The notes under the pieces: model-generated
Seen by the model: only the letters and a program-made list of their open reading frames with translations
Told to the model about the DNA's origin: nothing
Databases searched by the model: none
NCBI GenBank assembly: GCA_003586115.2
Contig: QVOM02000112.1
Coordinates: forward strand, 47,112,743 to 47,176,742
Direction of reading: 5' to 3'
Length of the DNA stretch: 64,000 nucleotides
DNA from: Salvator merianae
Taxonomy: Eukaryota > Chordata > Lepidosauria > Squamata > Teiidae
Shown: positions 31,499-44,044 of the stretch, in pieces
Position numbering within the stretch: position 1 is the stretch's first letter
Layout: every line of letters begins with the position of its first letter
Position numbers and translations under genes: made by a program

Positions 31499-31501
31499 AA
31501 A

Positions 31502-32070
31502 GGTGTGATCAAGTGAGCAAGGGGATTATTGGAGGAGGGACTATATTTTCTTGGGTGGGCAGACAGGGGTTTTTAATCTCACTCTCCAGCCAGTCACATC
31601 ATCCCCCACTTCCTTTTCACCCCACATAAGGCTGAGGGGCAACCTGGTCTTATGGACACTCATGCAGGTTCTGTTCAGTTAGGCTCAGCTAGGCACCGTC
31701 CCTCTACATCCACCCCCAGTGTCTTTAAAGCCCAGGGCAAGAGGATCTGGAGTTTTGCACTTTTTCACAATTATGAAAATACAGAACAGCCTCTCATGTC
31801 AAGCTTTAAGCTGCCCCTCCATTGCCACACCAGAAGCACTACATGCAGCCAAGGTGGCACGCAACCACATAGAGAGAAGAAGGAGCAAAAGGGTGTGAGA
31901 AGTGGAGGGGAATTTTTTTCTCTGAGCCGGTCAGAGCCTTAAGTGTGAACAAAGGAAAGCAATTCTCAATGAATATTGTCATAAAATGCATGTGATCTCA
32001 CAAGACAAGGGCTGGATCCTCTAGTCTTTTTCCCTTAAATGAACTAATTTGTTCATGTCTGACCACGGCC
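31502..32070. mobile_element. MITE with 'GGTGTGATCA' ends
   Basis: A 569-bp element with left end GGTGTGATCAAGTGAGC and right end GTTCATGTCTGACCACGGCC (an imperfect inverted match), with AAA on both sides (31499-31501 and 32071-32073). The left end resembles 63861-64000 (AGGGTGTGGTCATTCC). It is non-coding; a 96-codon frame inside it has no motif. AAA flanks are weak evidence in AT-rich DNA. Confidence 0.55.
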
Positions 32071-32073
32071 AAA

Positions 32074-33397
32074 GTTCTCCAGCTGGTAGACAATCAGGAA
32101 TGCCCTCCATGCTTTGGCTAGGGGAACAAAGGGCAAACAATATGTGAAGCACTTTCTCCTTCATATTTTGTTTTCCCTTGAAAGAAGAAAACTAACATGG
32201 AATTGAGCATGTCTAGGCTCTCGATTGATATAATGAGGAGAAATGAGGGTTCCTTTCTCTTGGCATTCTCGTGTAACATTATTAGCTGTAGTTTTAGTTG
32301 CCTTCAATTTAATCATAGCTTTGCTTGATTTTTTTTTCTCTTTGGGAGTCAACTGTGGAAGAGATCCATTTTCAAAATTGCTCCAGGACAAGCAATGAAA
32401 AGCACAGAATTTTTCTTACCACCATGACCACCACAGCAACATTTAGCAAAGATCTGCACATAAAAAATAATATGTTATTAATTCAGCATCAGCATCTCAC
32501 CCCCTGATAAAGTATGCACTGGCAAAACATGTAGGCATTGCTGCATTAATTTTTTGACAGAATTACAAAACAGCTTCTTTCCTTTTTTAGTTTTTAAGTC
32601 AAAATTCTTCTAACCTTCACAGCTGCAACTTTTAATTTTGCATCTGATGGCTAAAACCTCTGCCATAGCTCTCAGCTGTGAACAATTTGTTACTCCACCA
32701 CGGATAAGCTTCCCAAAACTTTTTGAATTATACAGATAAAGAGACAGGAGAGAAAATCTTTGCGAAATCTTACCAACTTAAATGCATTTAATCCTTCTAT
32801 TTTAAGTACAATAGAACTTTTCTTTCTTCTGGCATTTACTAGAGTCCTTGTTAACTCTCTTATAATCTATTTGCCATTAACTGTTGCAGCCTTCTATTAT
32901 TTCTTGATCTTCCTGCTTTCTTCCTTAAACACTTTTCTTCTGTTTCAGCATGCTGATTCTATCATTCTCACCAGTTTGATCACCATTTCTTCTCTCCCTC
33001 TGTTCTTCTCACTGGCTGTTTCTTTCTTCTTATATTTTCCTTTCATTTGCTTTCAGATGTCCTTGGTGAATCTAGAATGGCATATTCTGTAATTCATTAT
33101 GGCCTTTTTTGCTTCTCCTATTCCTGGTGCTGACCTAGTTGAATAACAGCTGACAAATCTTCTCAGTCCGAGAACACAGTTTCCATCTACCTTCCTAAAG
33201 CTGGACCTGTAATTGCTACAGCTTGTAACAGAAGAGCATCCTTCCTTAATCTAGGAGTCTGTGGCTGGTTGTTGTTTTGGGGTTGGTTGGTTGGTTGGTT
33301 GAACTTTCTTTACATTTCCTGAAGAAAGAAGAACTGGGATATCCCATTCCTCTCCAATCCTTAACTGAATTGCTTACTGGGAAGTATGTAGTGGATC
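32074..33397. other. unassigned sequence with a short (GGTT)n
   Basis: AT-rich. A hydrophobic 110-codon + strand frame at 32760-33092 is T-rich and has no recognised family. A (TTGG)n run of about five units lies at 33279-33301. Confidence 0.4.
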
Positions 33398-33839
33398 AGG
33401 TGCTTCCAGGCAGCAAGAGGAAATTACAGGATCATGTTGAGATCCCACAATCACCTCTTGCCTTCCTATCAGGTAGCAAGAGCTTGGGGCAAACCTGAGC
33501 TCTTAACTTGTTTGCTGTTTCCTCATGGAATTGCTGCTTTTGCAAAAGTACCCATGTGTAGGAACTGCCTGCCCACTTCTCTTTAGGATTTTTGTGCACT
33601 TCCTACATATGGGTATTTTTGAGCAGCAATTCCATAAGAAAACAACAGACAAGGTAAGCAATCAGGCATGATGGAAAACGTGGAGTCAGAGCTGTGTTTT
33701 CCATCATGCCTATATCTTGCTTTTTCACTATACTATCCCAGGAGTATACTGGGACTGCCACAAGTGTGTGTGGCAATCCCAATATAGTTCCAGGAAAATC
33801 ACTTTTTTAAAACTGCATCTGGAGGCACTTCTAGTCTTC
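33398..33839. mobile_element. foldback MITE (family M2), 33.4-kb copy
   Basis: It starts AGGTGCTTCCAGGCAGCAAG and ends AAACTGCATCTGGAGGCACT, matching the termini of the 11.0 and 53.1 kb copies. Internal palindromes pair GGAATTGCTGCTTTTGC with AGCAGCAATTCC, and CCAGGAGTATACTGGGA with TTGGGATTGCCACACACAC-like sequence. It includes the AGGTAAGCAATC block. No exact target duplication is seen. Confidence 0.72.
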
Positions 33840-35029
33840 CCCTTTCCACCCTCACCATCACATTAAGTTTCTCACCTGCAGTGGTGTGTGCCCATGCACA
33901 TCTCTTAGAAACACAGGGCCTGCTTTCCCCAGAATCTGAAATGGCAGGACAAGGAATGAAAAACCAGTTCTGTTTTCAACTTTAGCATTGACACATGCAC
34001 AACCATAGGGAAGTCATTCAATCTTTTCTGTTCCTATCATTTGTCTATTCACAATCACATTTCCCTTCTCCCAATTGTCTTTCTGCCTATGGGGGAAGGA
34101 TAAAAGAATGGCTTTTCTTTGTCTCATAGACAGCAAAGCAGCTAAGAGTTAAGCCTGAGCATATACCACAATAAAGGAAAAAAGCCGGATCGTGAGGTTT
34201 GACGTTTGACAGCAAAAGCATCATACATATCCAATCATAATTTCTAGCAAAAGTCACTCGTGTTCCTCCAGTTCAAGAATTGTGAGAAAATGTTGTACAG
34301 AGAGCATAAGCAAAGGCAAAGATAAATAGGCAATCTACCCCAAAGAGCTTGCAATTGAAATTGTGCCAGTCAGGATGAAAGCGGAATGAAAAAAGGAAAG
34401 CAAGGGGAAAAATAAGGCAGGTGGGTTATTACAGAAGGAAATTCTGCAGCAAAACAAAATGACATTCTGTTCCTGCATGCATGCTACATTCTCTAAAAGA
34501 CCTACATCTCTGTGTGTTCGTTTTCAGTAGCATAGAACAGGCTACAGAGCAGCACCGTCTGCCATGAGTTCAACATCGAGCTCGTGTTCCTTTGTCTGGA
34601 GACCACCTGATCCGAGCTAGAGGCATGATATTCAGCTGCAGCAAAGGAAGAGGGCAGCCTACCGTGTGCTTCACCTTTCCTACAAAATTCTCCGGGGAAG
34701 AAGCCTCCTTAAGCTGCAGAGGGGACAGTATCAAACTAGTTAACTTTGGCGGCCTGCACAAAACAGCAAGCAAGGAAAAGAAGGCAAAAAAAATCAGTTG
34801 TGGGAGCAGCTATGGGGATTTGCTAGGAAATCAGAATATGAAACTTTGTCGGTTCTACAGTTGCCTAAATTGGCTCAGAGACACCATAGAAAAGAGAAAT
34901 ATTTGATTCTTTTTGAGCTGAGGGGAGAGGAGAAGAGTGAATCCTACATACTCTCGGTTGCCATGCCTCTTTTTTATTATTAGCATCATACATTATCTCT
35001 GCCTTTCACTTGCTTTAGCAATAAATTGC
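33840..35029. other. unassigned sequence
   Basis: No recognised repeat. Frames of 104 and 67 codons overlap on opposite strands near 34570-34900 without motifs. Confidence 0.4.
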
Positions 35030-35400
35030 TTTTTTCCAATCCAGTCTGCGACAAGGCTAAAGAGAGACAAACCGCGCATCGCAGTCTCGTCAGACGGAGA
35101 TGACTCCTATTGACGCAGCTGACACCACTGTGTTATTTTTCATACCTCCCCTGACCTTAAAGATCAGAGGGCCTTGACCGCACTGCTTAGGCAGCGGAAG
35201 GAACACTAGTCCTGCCGGACTTGCAGACTGGGAGAGGTGGGGAGAGACAACCACAAGCGCTGGGAGAGGAGCTGTCAGCCTTCATTATTAATATCACACT
35301 GTTAATATTTAATGTCATAAAACTGCAGCTCCCTCCGCAGCAGAATCATCAGACATGCAGGGGTCATATCAACTGGAATTCTTTAGACAGAAGATTCAGC
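35030..35400. other. candidate conserved non-coding block
   Basis: Balanced composition, no repeat signature, and AT-rich homeodomain-type cores (TTCATTATTAATATCACAC, GTTAATATTTAATG) next to GC-rich stretches. It resembles vertebrate regulatory non-coding elements in texture. This is a visual impression only. Confidence 0.25.
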
Positions 35401-37429
35401 ATCCCTGTTCTGTAGCTTCATGCTGGGACTGCTAAGGATGTCCTAGATGGAAATGATAGGGTGGGAAGCTTAATAACACGCTTTTTAAAAAACACAAAAG
35501 GAGATGGGTGGGGAGACAGATGACAGAAAGAGTACAAGTCATGTTACCTTCTTAGCAAATGAATCTAGCGCTTTGAGCTCACTCTTCACTGCTGTAAAAA
35601 ATTCAGTCCGACTTTGCCATATATATTCCATATATCCCTGCTTTATTGTAACAGTGCATGGTAGGCTGCAATCTTTTGAACACTGACATTGGGTCAGAAG
35701 TATATGCACCTTTTCAGCTGTCATTTATGACAGTTTAATAGCATGGAATTCTGTCTCTCTACTGCTCTGTCACCAAACTCCCATTTTTCTTCACCATCTT
35801 CTGCTCTGGCAAAATTGCCAGACTGATCTCTATGTGGTATGGAAGGATTTTTTAGAAGCAGACTGTGCACGAAAGGTCTGTCTTGGTGCTTAGTTTCTGC
35901 AACAGCGTCCCCAAACTCTGCAGTTTTTGCAAGTGGAAAAGTTACAAATTGGGTGGCAGATTTTCTTGTCACACCTCCCTATGTCTCTTTGGTCTTAACA
36001 ACTCCAGTGGAGATCCCTGGTCAGTTTCGCTGATGTCTTGACTTGTGCCGAACTGCAGTTCATAAAAAAAGGCTTGCACTGAGGCTGTCTTTGCTTGCGC
36101 GATGACTTCTCATGTGAGCATGATGCAATCCCACCCATAGAGGGGGTGATAATGGTGGTACCCACATTTCCCACCAGGGTGAGTTTCCTGCACTTCCTAC
36201 ACTGGACTCACCTACTCAAATAGCTGCAGGTGCTGTGGAGAGCTTGAGATTGTTGGGTAGAGATAAAATATTACTCTTCATGATTCAGAGGGATACTTGC
36301 CTTGGTGCAACCAAGAGTTAAGTTTCCCTTCTTTGAAAACACGTCACACCGCTTAATCATATTACATTTGCGGCAACATTAAAATTTCAGTATCTTTCTC
36401 CCTCTCTCTCATGCACACACAGTATTACCAGGGCATGTATCCAGCAACTTATCTCTATGCATTTGGTTTTTTTGTCCAACATGTAGCACTTTGCATACCT
36501 TTGTGGAATGTCATTCTGTTGTTTTTCAGGCCAGACCTCAAGATCATTGTCAAGATCGTTCTGAATTTACGCTCATACCTAAATAAAACCAAAGTCAATC
36601 CAACTTCTCTGGTTTCAAGTCTTGCGTTTCAGGGCATGTACCTTGTAGAAGTGATATTTAGAAAGAAAGAATATTTGGCCTGGTCTACACCAAGGAAGGA
36701 TAGCTGTGGAGCACCTAACTAATGAACAGTTTCCCTCTTGCACTTTGGAACTCCAATCACCTATCTGTAGTCATACCATCGTGCCATCAAAGCCCATTGG
36801 CCACTTGGATGTATGAAGATGTTGGATACAAGGGCATGGGCTGCCACCTTCCATGACCAGTGTGACAGAACCACCACACTTCATTTTTTCTCAAAACACC
36901 ATACTTTTGCTTTCTTAGCATGCATGTTTTCCTACTATTATCTGTGTAACAAAGAGCCACACCCAAGGAAGACTTTCTGGACAATATGAAACTAAACCAA
37001 GGTAAAGAATACTTTTTCAGACTTGTGTAGACCTGGCCTTTGAACTTTGATCAGACAATTTCAGGAAGATTGGAATTAGATGTGGAGCTCAGAGGTTTGG
37101 ATGGATTTTGTGGGACTTATCTGCCAGGATGTTGTGACAGTTCAGATAAAATACAGGTTTTACTTTGAAGCTCTTGAAGCTTTGCAAAAGATGCCTGGTA
37201 GATGGGGGTAGTTCCAGATATCTCTATACCTACCAGAATTTTTGGTGAAGCCTCACATGTTTATGGCAGTTTGAGACCAACAAAGGAAAATCTGTTTGAG
37301 AAGATGTATCTTTTTTCTTGCATTGGCAGAATAAAATGCATCTCAGGACACAAAACAGACAAACGGTAGAAAGAGCAAAAGAAAAAAGAAAATAAAAAAC
37401 GCCCGCCTTCCTACCCATAAGAGCAATTC
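35401..37429. other. unassigned sequence
   Basis: No repeat, exon or simple-repeat feature of note. Confidence 0.4.
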
Positions 37430-37585
37430 AACAGGAGAACCAATTACCTAGGGAGGTGATATCATCTCCAGTTGTAACGGAAGCTGGACAACCATCTGTT
37501 TGAGATCCCTTGATTCAGATTCTGGCATGAAGCAGGAGGTTGGACCTTTTGGTCTAAATAGTCCTTTCCCATTGTGTTACGATGA
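37430..37585 (+). repeat. diverged CR1-like LINE 3' end
   Basis: CCTAGGGAGGTGATATCATC, GGAAGCTGGACAACCATCTG and GCAGGAGGTTGGACCTTTTG follow the order of the CR1 C-terminal coding end and 3' UTR ('LPREVV', 'GxLDxHLSG', then the 'gggttggac' block). It is much older than the 23.9 and 41.2 kb copies. Confidence 0.6.
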
Positions 37586-40500
37586 TGTCAATACTCTCTT
37601 TGGCCAACTAAAACATTACTAAGAGGGTAATTCTATCTGCCAATGACTCTGAGAAGCCTGGGTCAGTTCAGACCAGTCATACAGCTTAGAAAAGTTAAAC
37701 AGAAGGATGTGCGTCCAGGGACAATAATATTGCATAACTGTTCATTCATCTTTAACTGAAGGGGGCTGAACTCTCAGCTGCTTTTGTCAGCAGTGAATTA
37801 CCTCAAAATGGAGGGGTTTCACATAGCAACAGATTTAAGAAAGAGGTCTGGTTGCACCCTTCACAGATAAGTGTGGGAGAAGCACTCATGCAGAAGCTGA
37901 GAGAGACTTTCCTTCATACCACAAAATGGCATCTGAGAAGTCAGCATCATAATGTCATTGGAGTCAAAAGTGGGACCAGGGAGTCACTTACAAGCTTCCC
38001 AAAGTTTACTCAAATGACATATGACAAGTGTGACCACTTGATACCATTTGGGTAAAGTTACAAGGTGCCCTTTTTGCAAACTGTGTAGCAAGTATAAGGG
38101 ATCTGGACAGAACCATACCAGAGACCAGTTTCAGCATGGAATATGCACTAAGGTCAAAGCCTGCCTTAGCTACTTGACAACGTGGGGAGTTCAGCTCATA
38201 CTGCTACCCTGATTCACCTTGTCCCCACCCCCAGGACCCACTGACTCAGTTCTCAACACTGATTCCCGCCAGAAACATCTCTTTGTTTAGTCGTAGGTGC
38301 AGCAGGACGGCTTAATCCCATCAACCTGTAGCAGGAAAATAACACCTAAAGTGGTAATATTCCACTCCCAGAACAAAAGGAGCTGCTGGACAGAAATGTT
38401 AATGTGGATACCCAAATGAAATGACTGAGTTAATCTCTGGAGTTTGTTTTCTTGATTTGGAAAAATGGAACATTTGGAAATATTTTGTTTGCTCTGTTTC
38501 CTCCCAAACATCTGTCCCCATTCCTCGTGACTATGTTCTTGGGTACAAGAGGAAGTGCTCCCTCCCACTTAGTGTGCACTTTTCCCCTGGTGTCACCATC
38601 AGTGTGCACTTTTTCACCGGTGTTTCTGTTCTATCGCCCTGCATCCTGATCACAGGAATTGAATTCAGTGTCCTTGGCTTACACTCAGGTCCACCACAAA
38701 AAGAGCTGAACTCTGGTCTTTCACTCCCCCAAAGTCCACTCCATCATTACTCCAAGACTGTGTGTCACTAGTTTGCTCAAAATCCACCTCCATCTGATAC
38801 ACTCTTGTCTAGTGTCATCATTCCACCCAATTTCCACTTCAAGATTCAACAATAGCTGAACTTCATGTGCTTCATGTGTGCTTGGGTTCCAGAAAGCTGC
38901 AAGCAAACTATTTTATCGAGATTATTTTGAGGACAAGACATGAGTTTCCTTTCCCCATTCCTGAGGCTTGTTGCATGCTGAGAATCAAGGTGGCAAGGGC
39001 AATCCAAGGGTCAGGAGTATAATTGGTCTTCCTTGATGGAGGCATGTATGACCAATTAATGTAGTGGATTCCTGGCCCCCAACTCAGTGTGCGAGAAGTA
39101 GCTTCAAAACTGCTTCTTGCACCCTGAACATTTTGCACCCTGGAGGGGGATTGAAGTCCCTTCAGACGCCCCTATACCCCTTTACCATGCGGCACTGTGA
39201 AGGTCAGCAGACTTTGATGGCTCCTCCAAGACACCTTGAATGTCATGTGGAGCAGTGACCACAGTTTCCTAACACTTCCTTAGTTTCAAAGATCAGATGC
39301 TGTACGTGGAAAGTTGAAGAGCATGATTGTACAAAAAGAATCATGGTAAAAAAGCCATATCAATCAACAAACATCACTATGGAAGGAGGAAATCTGAAAA
39401 ACAAAAACCATCCTCAAATGTGGACAATACTATGGGGGAAAGGTGCACAAAGAACAAGAATTGTGCTTCAAAATGCGTCTATTCATAGAAGACACACACA
39501 GGAGTTACATAATTCCCCTTCTTGCATGGACATTGGTCAGTCTAAATGTCCAATATTGGTGCAGTTGGAACTGCTTTACTGTATTTCATGCATGCATTCC
39601 ACCTATGAGCAAGAGATCCCAAAGAAATATGTTAGCAAACAGGCGCAACTGAAAACAATGGCACTTCCTTCTAGGAACCGGGAGGAGGTTATTGAATCAC
39701 TACACCCACCTCAGTGCCCTACAAGAGTCCTGTGACTGCTCTCTGCCTCTCTTACATATGTTAATCCAGAGAGTGCATGGGGTGTGTGATATGTAGGCTA
39801 CACCAGAAACTTCACAGCCACACTGACATATTAGTGAGGCTATTATTACAAATCTCATAGACATTGAGAATTTCAAATTTTATAAAGAATAAAAAGAAAT
39901 GTTCAGTTAAACTCAGTAAAAGGTGAAAGATTCCAAGAGCCTGAATTGGCTTCATGCAACAATAAAGCATCTGTCTCTTCCTCCTACTCTTAATCTTTAA
40001 TAGATTTGGTTTTGGCATCAGCAAAAAATGGCGCAATGTTCCCTTTGCTATGCAGCCGCTCCTTTTATTTCCAAGCAGGGTGTGGAGGGAAATGCATTTT
40101 TCCCCACCTGGGTGGGTGCTGGAGTATACCTTTGAAGAGCCTCTCCTGCTTCTGCTTCACAAAAAGGTCACCCACAAGTACTGTTAGCACAGGGCAGGTT
40201 GCTTTTCTCTAACCAAGAGACTGAGCAGTTCATCAACTCACCTGGCTCAAAGCCCAGGATCCTGAGTCTACTTCACAATATCAGGTCATTCCTGTTTCAG
40301 CACGCTTTGCTTTGACAGCATCCTGCTGAGCTGCCTTGCAGTATCCATTCCCTTAAGACTTCTGCTCTGGACATGGACACAGTTTCAGCTCCTAAACAAA
40401 CAAATGCACATAGGGTATAATATACATATTGTTAATGTGCTGAACTTTTTATGTTGCATTACAATTGCTTTAGTCCTTGGCCCCTGTAGACAGGGCACTG

Positions 40501-41177
40501 GGCTCACATTAAATTCAACTTTGAAGAGGAGCTGACTATACTCCTCCATGACAGTTGAGTCCAAACCACTCCTCCAGAAGTGGAAGTCATGCTGAGGAAA
40601 GAGCGGAAGGAGCTCTCAATGTATTTTCTCGCAAGGAGATACAATGAACGCTCCATCGGTCTGGGGGAGTGAATAGGAGCCATTCACTGGGCAGGAGGTT
40701 TTCATCCAGGGGATGGATCAGATCGGAACAATGCTGCAGCATTCTTACTTCAGGGGCTGTGAACATACACAAAAAAAATCCATCTCTGAGGCAGCTTAGG
40801 GTGTGCTCACACATAGTCTTTTTTTGGTGTCCATTTTCTGGGAACACCCCATTTGTAGATGTCAGTTTAAAAAATAGGTGGCTTATCTTCTTTTCCTTCC
40901 TCACTGTCACCTTCATTGCTCATCTATTCACCACTGCAGGCCTGATTTTCCATGGACCTGATTGGTCGGTGGCCATACCAGGCTGGATTGGCTCAGGAGC
41001 TTTTTAGCCTTCCACCCCATCCAACCCAAACTCTCCGTGTAGCCCTGAGAGTGATTATTTTATGTACATAAGAGGGACATGCAGAGACCTCAGGGCATGG
41101 TGACATTTTTTTAAAAAATGTGTGTCCCTAGTGTCTCTTATTTGCAGCTGGGCATCCCTACGCACAGGTAGGGATCC
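37586..41177. other. unassigned sequence
   Basis: Over 3 kb with no confidently recognised repeat or exon. Near 38570-38625 AGTGTGCACTTTT occurs twice, a minor tandem similarity. Around 40798-40860 AGGGTGTGCTCACACATAG resembles a MITE terminus but no partner end was found. Frames of 90-130 codons near 38421, 39343 and 40669 have no motif. Confidence 0.4.
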
Positions 41178-41807
41178 CTACCCTCATCTGGAGTATTGTG
41201 TCCAGTTCTGGGCGCCCCAGTTTAAAAGGGACATTGACAAACTGGAACAAGTTCAGAGAAAGGCGACCAAAATGGTGAGTGGTCTGCAAACCATGTCCTA
41301 CGAGGAACAGTTAAAGGACCTAGGAATGTTTAGCCTGCAGAAGAGAAAACTGAGAGGAGATATGATAGCTGTTTTCAAGTATCTGAAGGGCTGTCACAGT
41401 GCAGAAGGATTGGCCCTATTCTCGGTTGCACAAGAAGGAAGGACTAGAAACAATGGGATGAAACTTCAAGGGAGTAGATACAGGCTAGATATTAGGAAAA
41501 ACTTTCTGACCGTAAGGGCAATCAGTCACTGGAACAGGTTACCACAGGAGGTGGTGGGCTCTCCTTCGCTGGAGATCTTCAAGGAAAGGCTGGACAGATA
41601 TCTGTCTGGGATGCTTTAGTGAATCCTGCATTGAGCAGGGGGTTGGACTTGATGACCCTGGAGGTCCCTTCCAACTCTATGATTCTATGATTCTATGATT
41701 CTATGATTCTATGATTCTATGATTCTATGATTCTATGATTCTATGATTCTATGATTCTATGATTCTATGATTCTATGATTCTATGATTCTATGATTCTAT
41801 GATTCTA
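41178..41807 (+). mobile_element. CR1 LINE, 5'-truncated copy with long octamer tail
   Basis: The + strand encodes 'PHLEYCVQFWAPQFKRDI', 'LEQVQRKATKMV', 'LKDLGMFSLQKRKLRGDM', 'AISHWNRLPQEVV' and ends 'RYLSGML' at 41619. The 3' UTR (GAATCCTGCATTGAGCAGGG) leads into ATTCTATG octamers running from about 41676 to 41807, roughly sixteen units. The frame is intact and nearly matches 23868-24545, differing by a few residues (for example Q for R in 'YEEQLKD'). It is truncated just before the 'PHLEYC' motif and cannot move on its own. Confidence 0.93.
41676..41807 (+). repeat. (ATTCTATG)n octamer array, CR1 3' tail
   Basis: About sixteen near-perfect 8-bp units. CR1 elements usually end in only a few; the companion copies here have about four (23868-23900) and two (54555-54575). 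It is an expanded microsatellite. Confidence 0.95.
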
Positions 41808-41985
41808 GGTCTGAACACATCCATAGAGTTTAGACTTTTCACACACCTCTCCCACCTCTCATAAGCATTCTGTGCTAGAAAATATGGATCAGAGAAGGAT
41901 TGGGAGCATGACTGCCACATGTTATTCTCTCTGAGGTGCCTCTGAACTGCCCCTGTTATTACGTCTGAACACACCCAGGGAGAGC
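41808..41985. mobile_element. MITE, 'GGCTGTGTTCAGAC' family, copy 5
   Basis: GGTCTGAACACATCC on the left and TTACGTCTGAACACACCC on the right, with CTCATAAGCATTCTGTGCTAG and CTCTGAGGTGCCTCTG inside. The left part is short and adjoins the octamer array directly, so the left end may have been lost by insertion or array growth. Confidence 0.65.
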
Positions 41986-42446
41986 TTTTTGCCTTTTGAG
42001 AGGGCCAGGAGTGCTGCACAAACCACACAGCATTGCCCCAGTATTGACTTTCAGCTCATTTTAATCTGAAGATGGAGGAAGACCTGTAATTATTTTTCAG
42101 TGGTCCATGTAGTCCAGCAATTTGTTTTCACAGTGACTAACCCACACCCACGGCAAGCCAAAAAGCAGATATGAGTGCAATGATACCCTTTTTGCTTACT
42201 GTGTTCAGTGGAACTGGTTTTTAATAACAGCAGCCTACAAATCAAGACCGTGAGGGTGGGGAGGGAAGGGTGCCAACTGGAAGCCCCCCTGAACCCAGTA
42301 ACAATTCCTTCAGCAGAGCTGGCAGAGTGGTGGGAAAGCAGCAAGGCTATAACTGGAGCCTTTTCTTGGATCTATCTGAACTGCATTTGGATCTACTGTG
42401 GCTCAAAACACAGTTTGGAGAGACTGAAGGCAAGGATGCAATCCAA

Positions 42447-42796
42447 GACCCTTTCTGCACTGGGTCTTATTCCAGAATATATCCTGGAATAGGGACCGGC
42501 TGTCCACATGCTCAGGCAAACTACGGTCCTTTCTGCACTTGGCCTTATTGTGGATTATATACCAGAATAGGGACCTGCATCCACATGCTAGTGCAAACTG
42601 TGAAAGCTCTTGCCCAGGGCCTACCTTAGTCTGCACTAGCATGCAGATGGCAGGTCCCTATTCTGAGATATAATCCTGAATAAGGCCCAGTACAGAAAGG
42701 ACCTACATCAGGCCTACCATAGTCTGCACTAGTATACGGGCAGCAAGTTCCCATTCCATGATATATTCCGGAATAAGGTCCAGTGTAGAAAGGGCC
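42447..42796. mobile_element. foldback MITE of the GGCCCTTTCTGCAC family, split by a relative
   Basis: The outer element runs GACCCTTTCTGCACTGGG to CCAGTGTAGAAAGGGCC. Its left arm (CAGAATATATCCTGGAATAG) pairs with its right arm (CATGATATATTCCGGAATAA). Near its centre it holds the second copy at 42525-42703 with TAC duplications. Without the insert it is about 168 bp, close to the 180-bp copy at 63154-63333. Confidence 0.78.
42525..42703. mobile_element. foldback MITE nested in the same family
   Basis: A 179-bp copy, GGTCCTTTCTGCACTTGGCC to GGCCCAGTACAGAAAGGACC, with TAC at 42522-42524 and 42704-42706. The arms include TATATACCAGAATAGGGACC and GGTCCCTATTCTGAGATATA, which pair. Insertion of a family member into the middle of another gives a directly readable order of events. 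Confidence 0.85.
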
Positions 42797-42986
42797 TATG
42801 TCATTCCCCCCATTGCCCTGTTTTTATCTGCTTCAAATCAAAATTCAGTTTAGGGAATTCAAAGGACAGCTTTCAGCTGGAGTCTCACCTGCCATATACT
42901 TACCCAAGAGCATTTAAGGAGGTATTCAACCTGGTTTCAGTGAGAGATGTACCAAGCTAGGATTAATCTCAGTTTCCCAAGTTCAA

Positions 42987-43449
42987 GGCCTGTTCACACC
43001 TACCTTCTAGTGAGTGATTGGACACTCAGTGGAGAGGCCTGTCCCCATGGCACTGCCATGTCCCAAAGTGCTCACAGCTGCTCCTGGACATTACTAGCTG
43101 TGGACAACTAAACTGCTGTCCACAACTTGACCAGGAGTAGCTAGTGAGCTCCCAGTCAGCAGCATTTGGACCCACTTCCTGGTGTAATGCTGTGAGTGGG
43201 CGTGGTGGTACAGCTATGGCTGTGCAGTCAAACGCCATGTCAAGTTCATCATGGCAACATGCAGGCACATGCCTGATGTTGCCACATCATTGCCACGGTG
43301 ATTCAACCTACCCTGGTGAGGCCACCTGCACTTCAAGTGCGGGTGGTCCAGTGCGAGCCTTTACCTTGCAGTGCGGATGGCCAAGCTCCATGCCTGATCC
43401 TTACTATACCATACCATTCTATACCATGCCATTAGGTATGAACAGACCC
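42987..43449. mobile_element. probable Harbinger-like MITE
   Basis: The ends GGCCTGTTCACACCTACC and AGGTATGAACAGACCC are inverted. The interior has internally repeated GC-rich blocks (CCTTGCAGTGCGGATGG, CATGGCACTGCCATG). No matching flanks were found, so the limits are approximate. Confidence 0.55.
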
Positions 43450-44044
43450 TCATATTCAGCATCGTGAGTAACGCTGCCCAAAAGAAAAATGTCTGTAATA
43501 CAATAATATTAAAATCTGTCATTTATTGACATTACAAAAAAGAATTAATCCATGCAGGAATGGGAGGGGGCTGTTGTTCCCTCACTGTTGTGTGATCTTC
43601 CTGAAAAGCAAATTCCATCTCTTAACCCCTACCTGGCCCTTGAGGTAGAAAATGTATTAATCTAAAGTGGCAGAAAATGGCAAGTTCTAAGCAGAATGGC
43701 AAACTAGGCTAACAGGAGTACTTTTCAGTTAATTATAGTAAATATTTACATAATGGCAGGCTCTTCAACTTTAGAAAGAAGTGTTAATGCAAGAGCATGC
43801 CCTTTAACTATCCCATTTTATTGCTTAAACCACTAGGGAGCCCAGCATACTAAGATTTGCAAATGAAGTGTTTGATATTGGCTGAGGCATTAAATTACTT
43901 ATCCAGTGCTATAAAATGTATAGGTATAGTATATCATCCTTGTGCAGAAATTCCATCTCCACCTTTTCCAGTTAACTCTCATGCATTATAATAAAAAATG
44001 TTCCCCCCATACTTGTGATAGGGGAGGAATTCCACATAGATGTA
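43450..44044. other. unassigned AT-rich sequence
   Basis: No repeat or coding feature recognised. Confidence 0.4.

Noticed and set aside
32760..33092. hydrophobic 110-codon frame that might be a membrane protein
   Set aside because: The hydrophobicity follows from T-rich sequence; no family motif or conserved context.
41676..41807. regular 8-bp repeats resembling a CRISPR-like array
   Set aside because: Units are contiguous without spacers and form the known CR1 3' tail.
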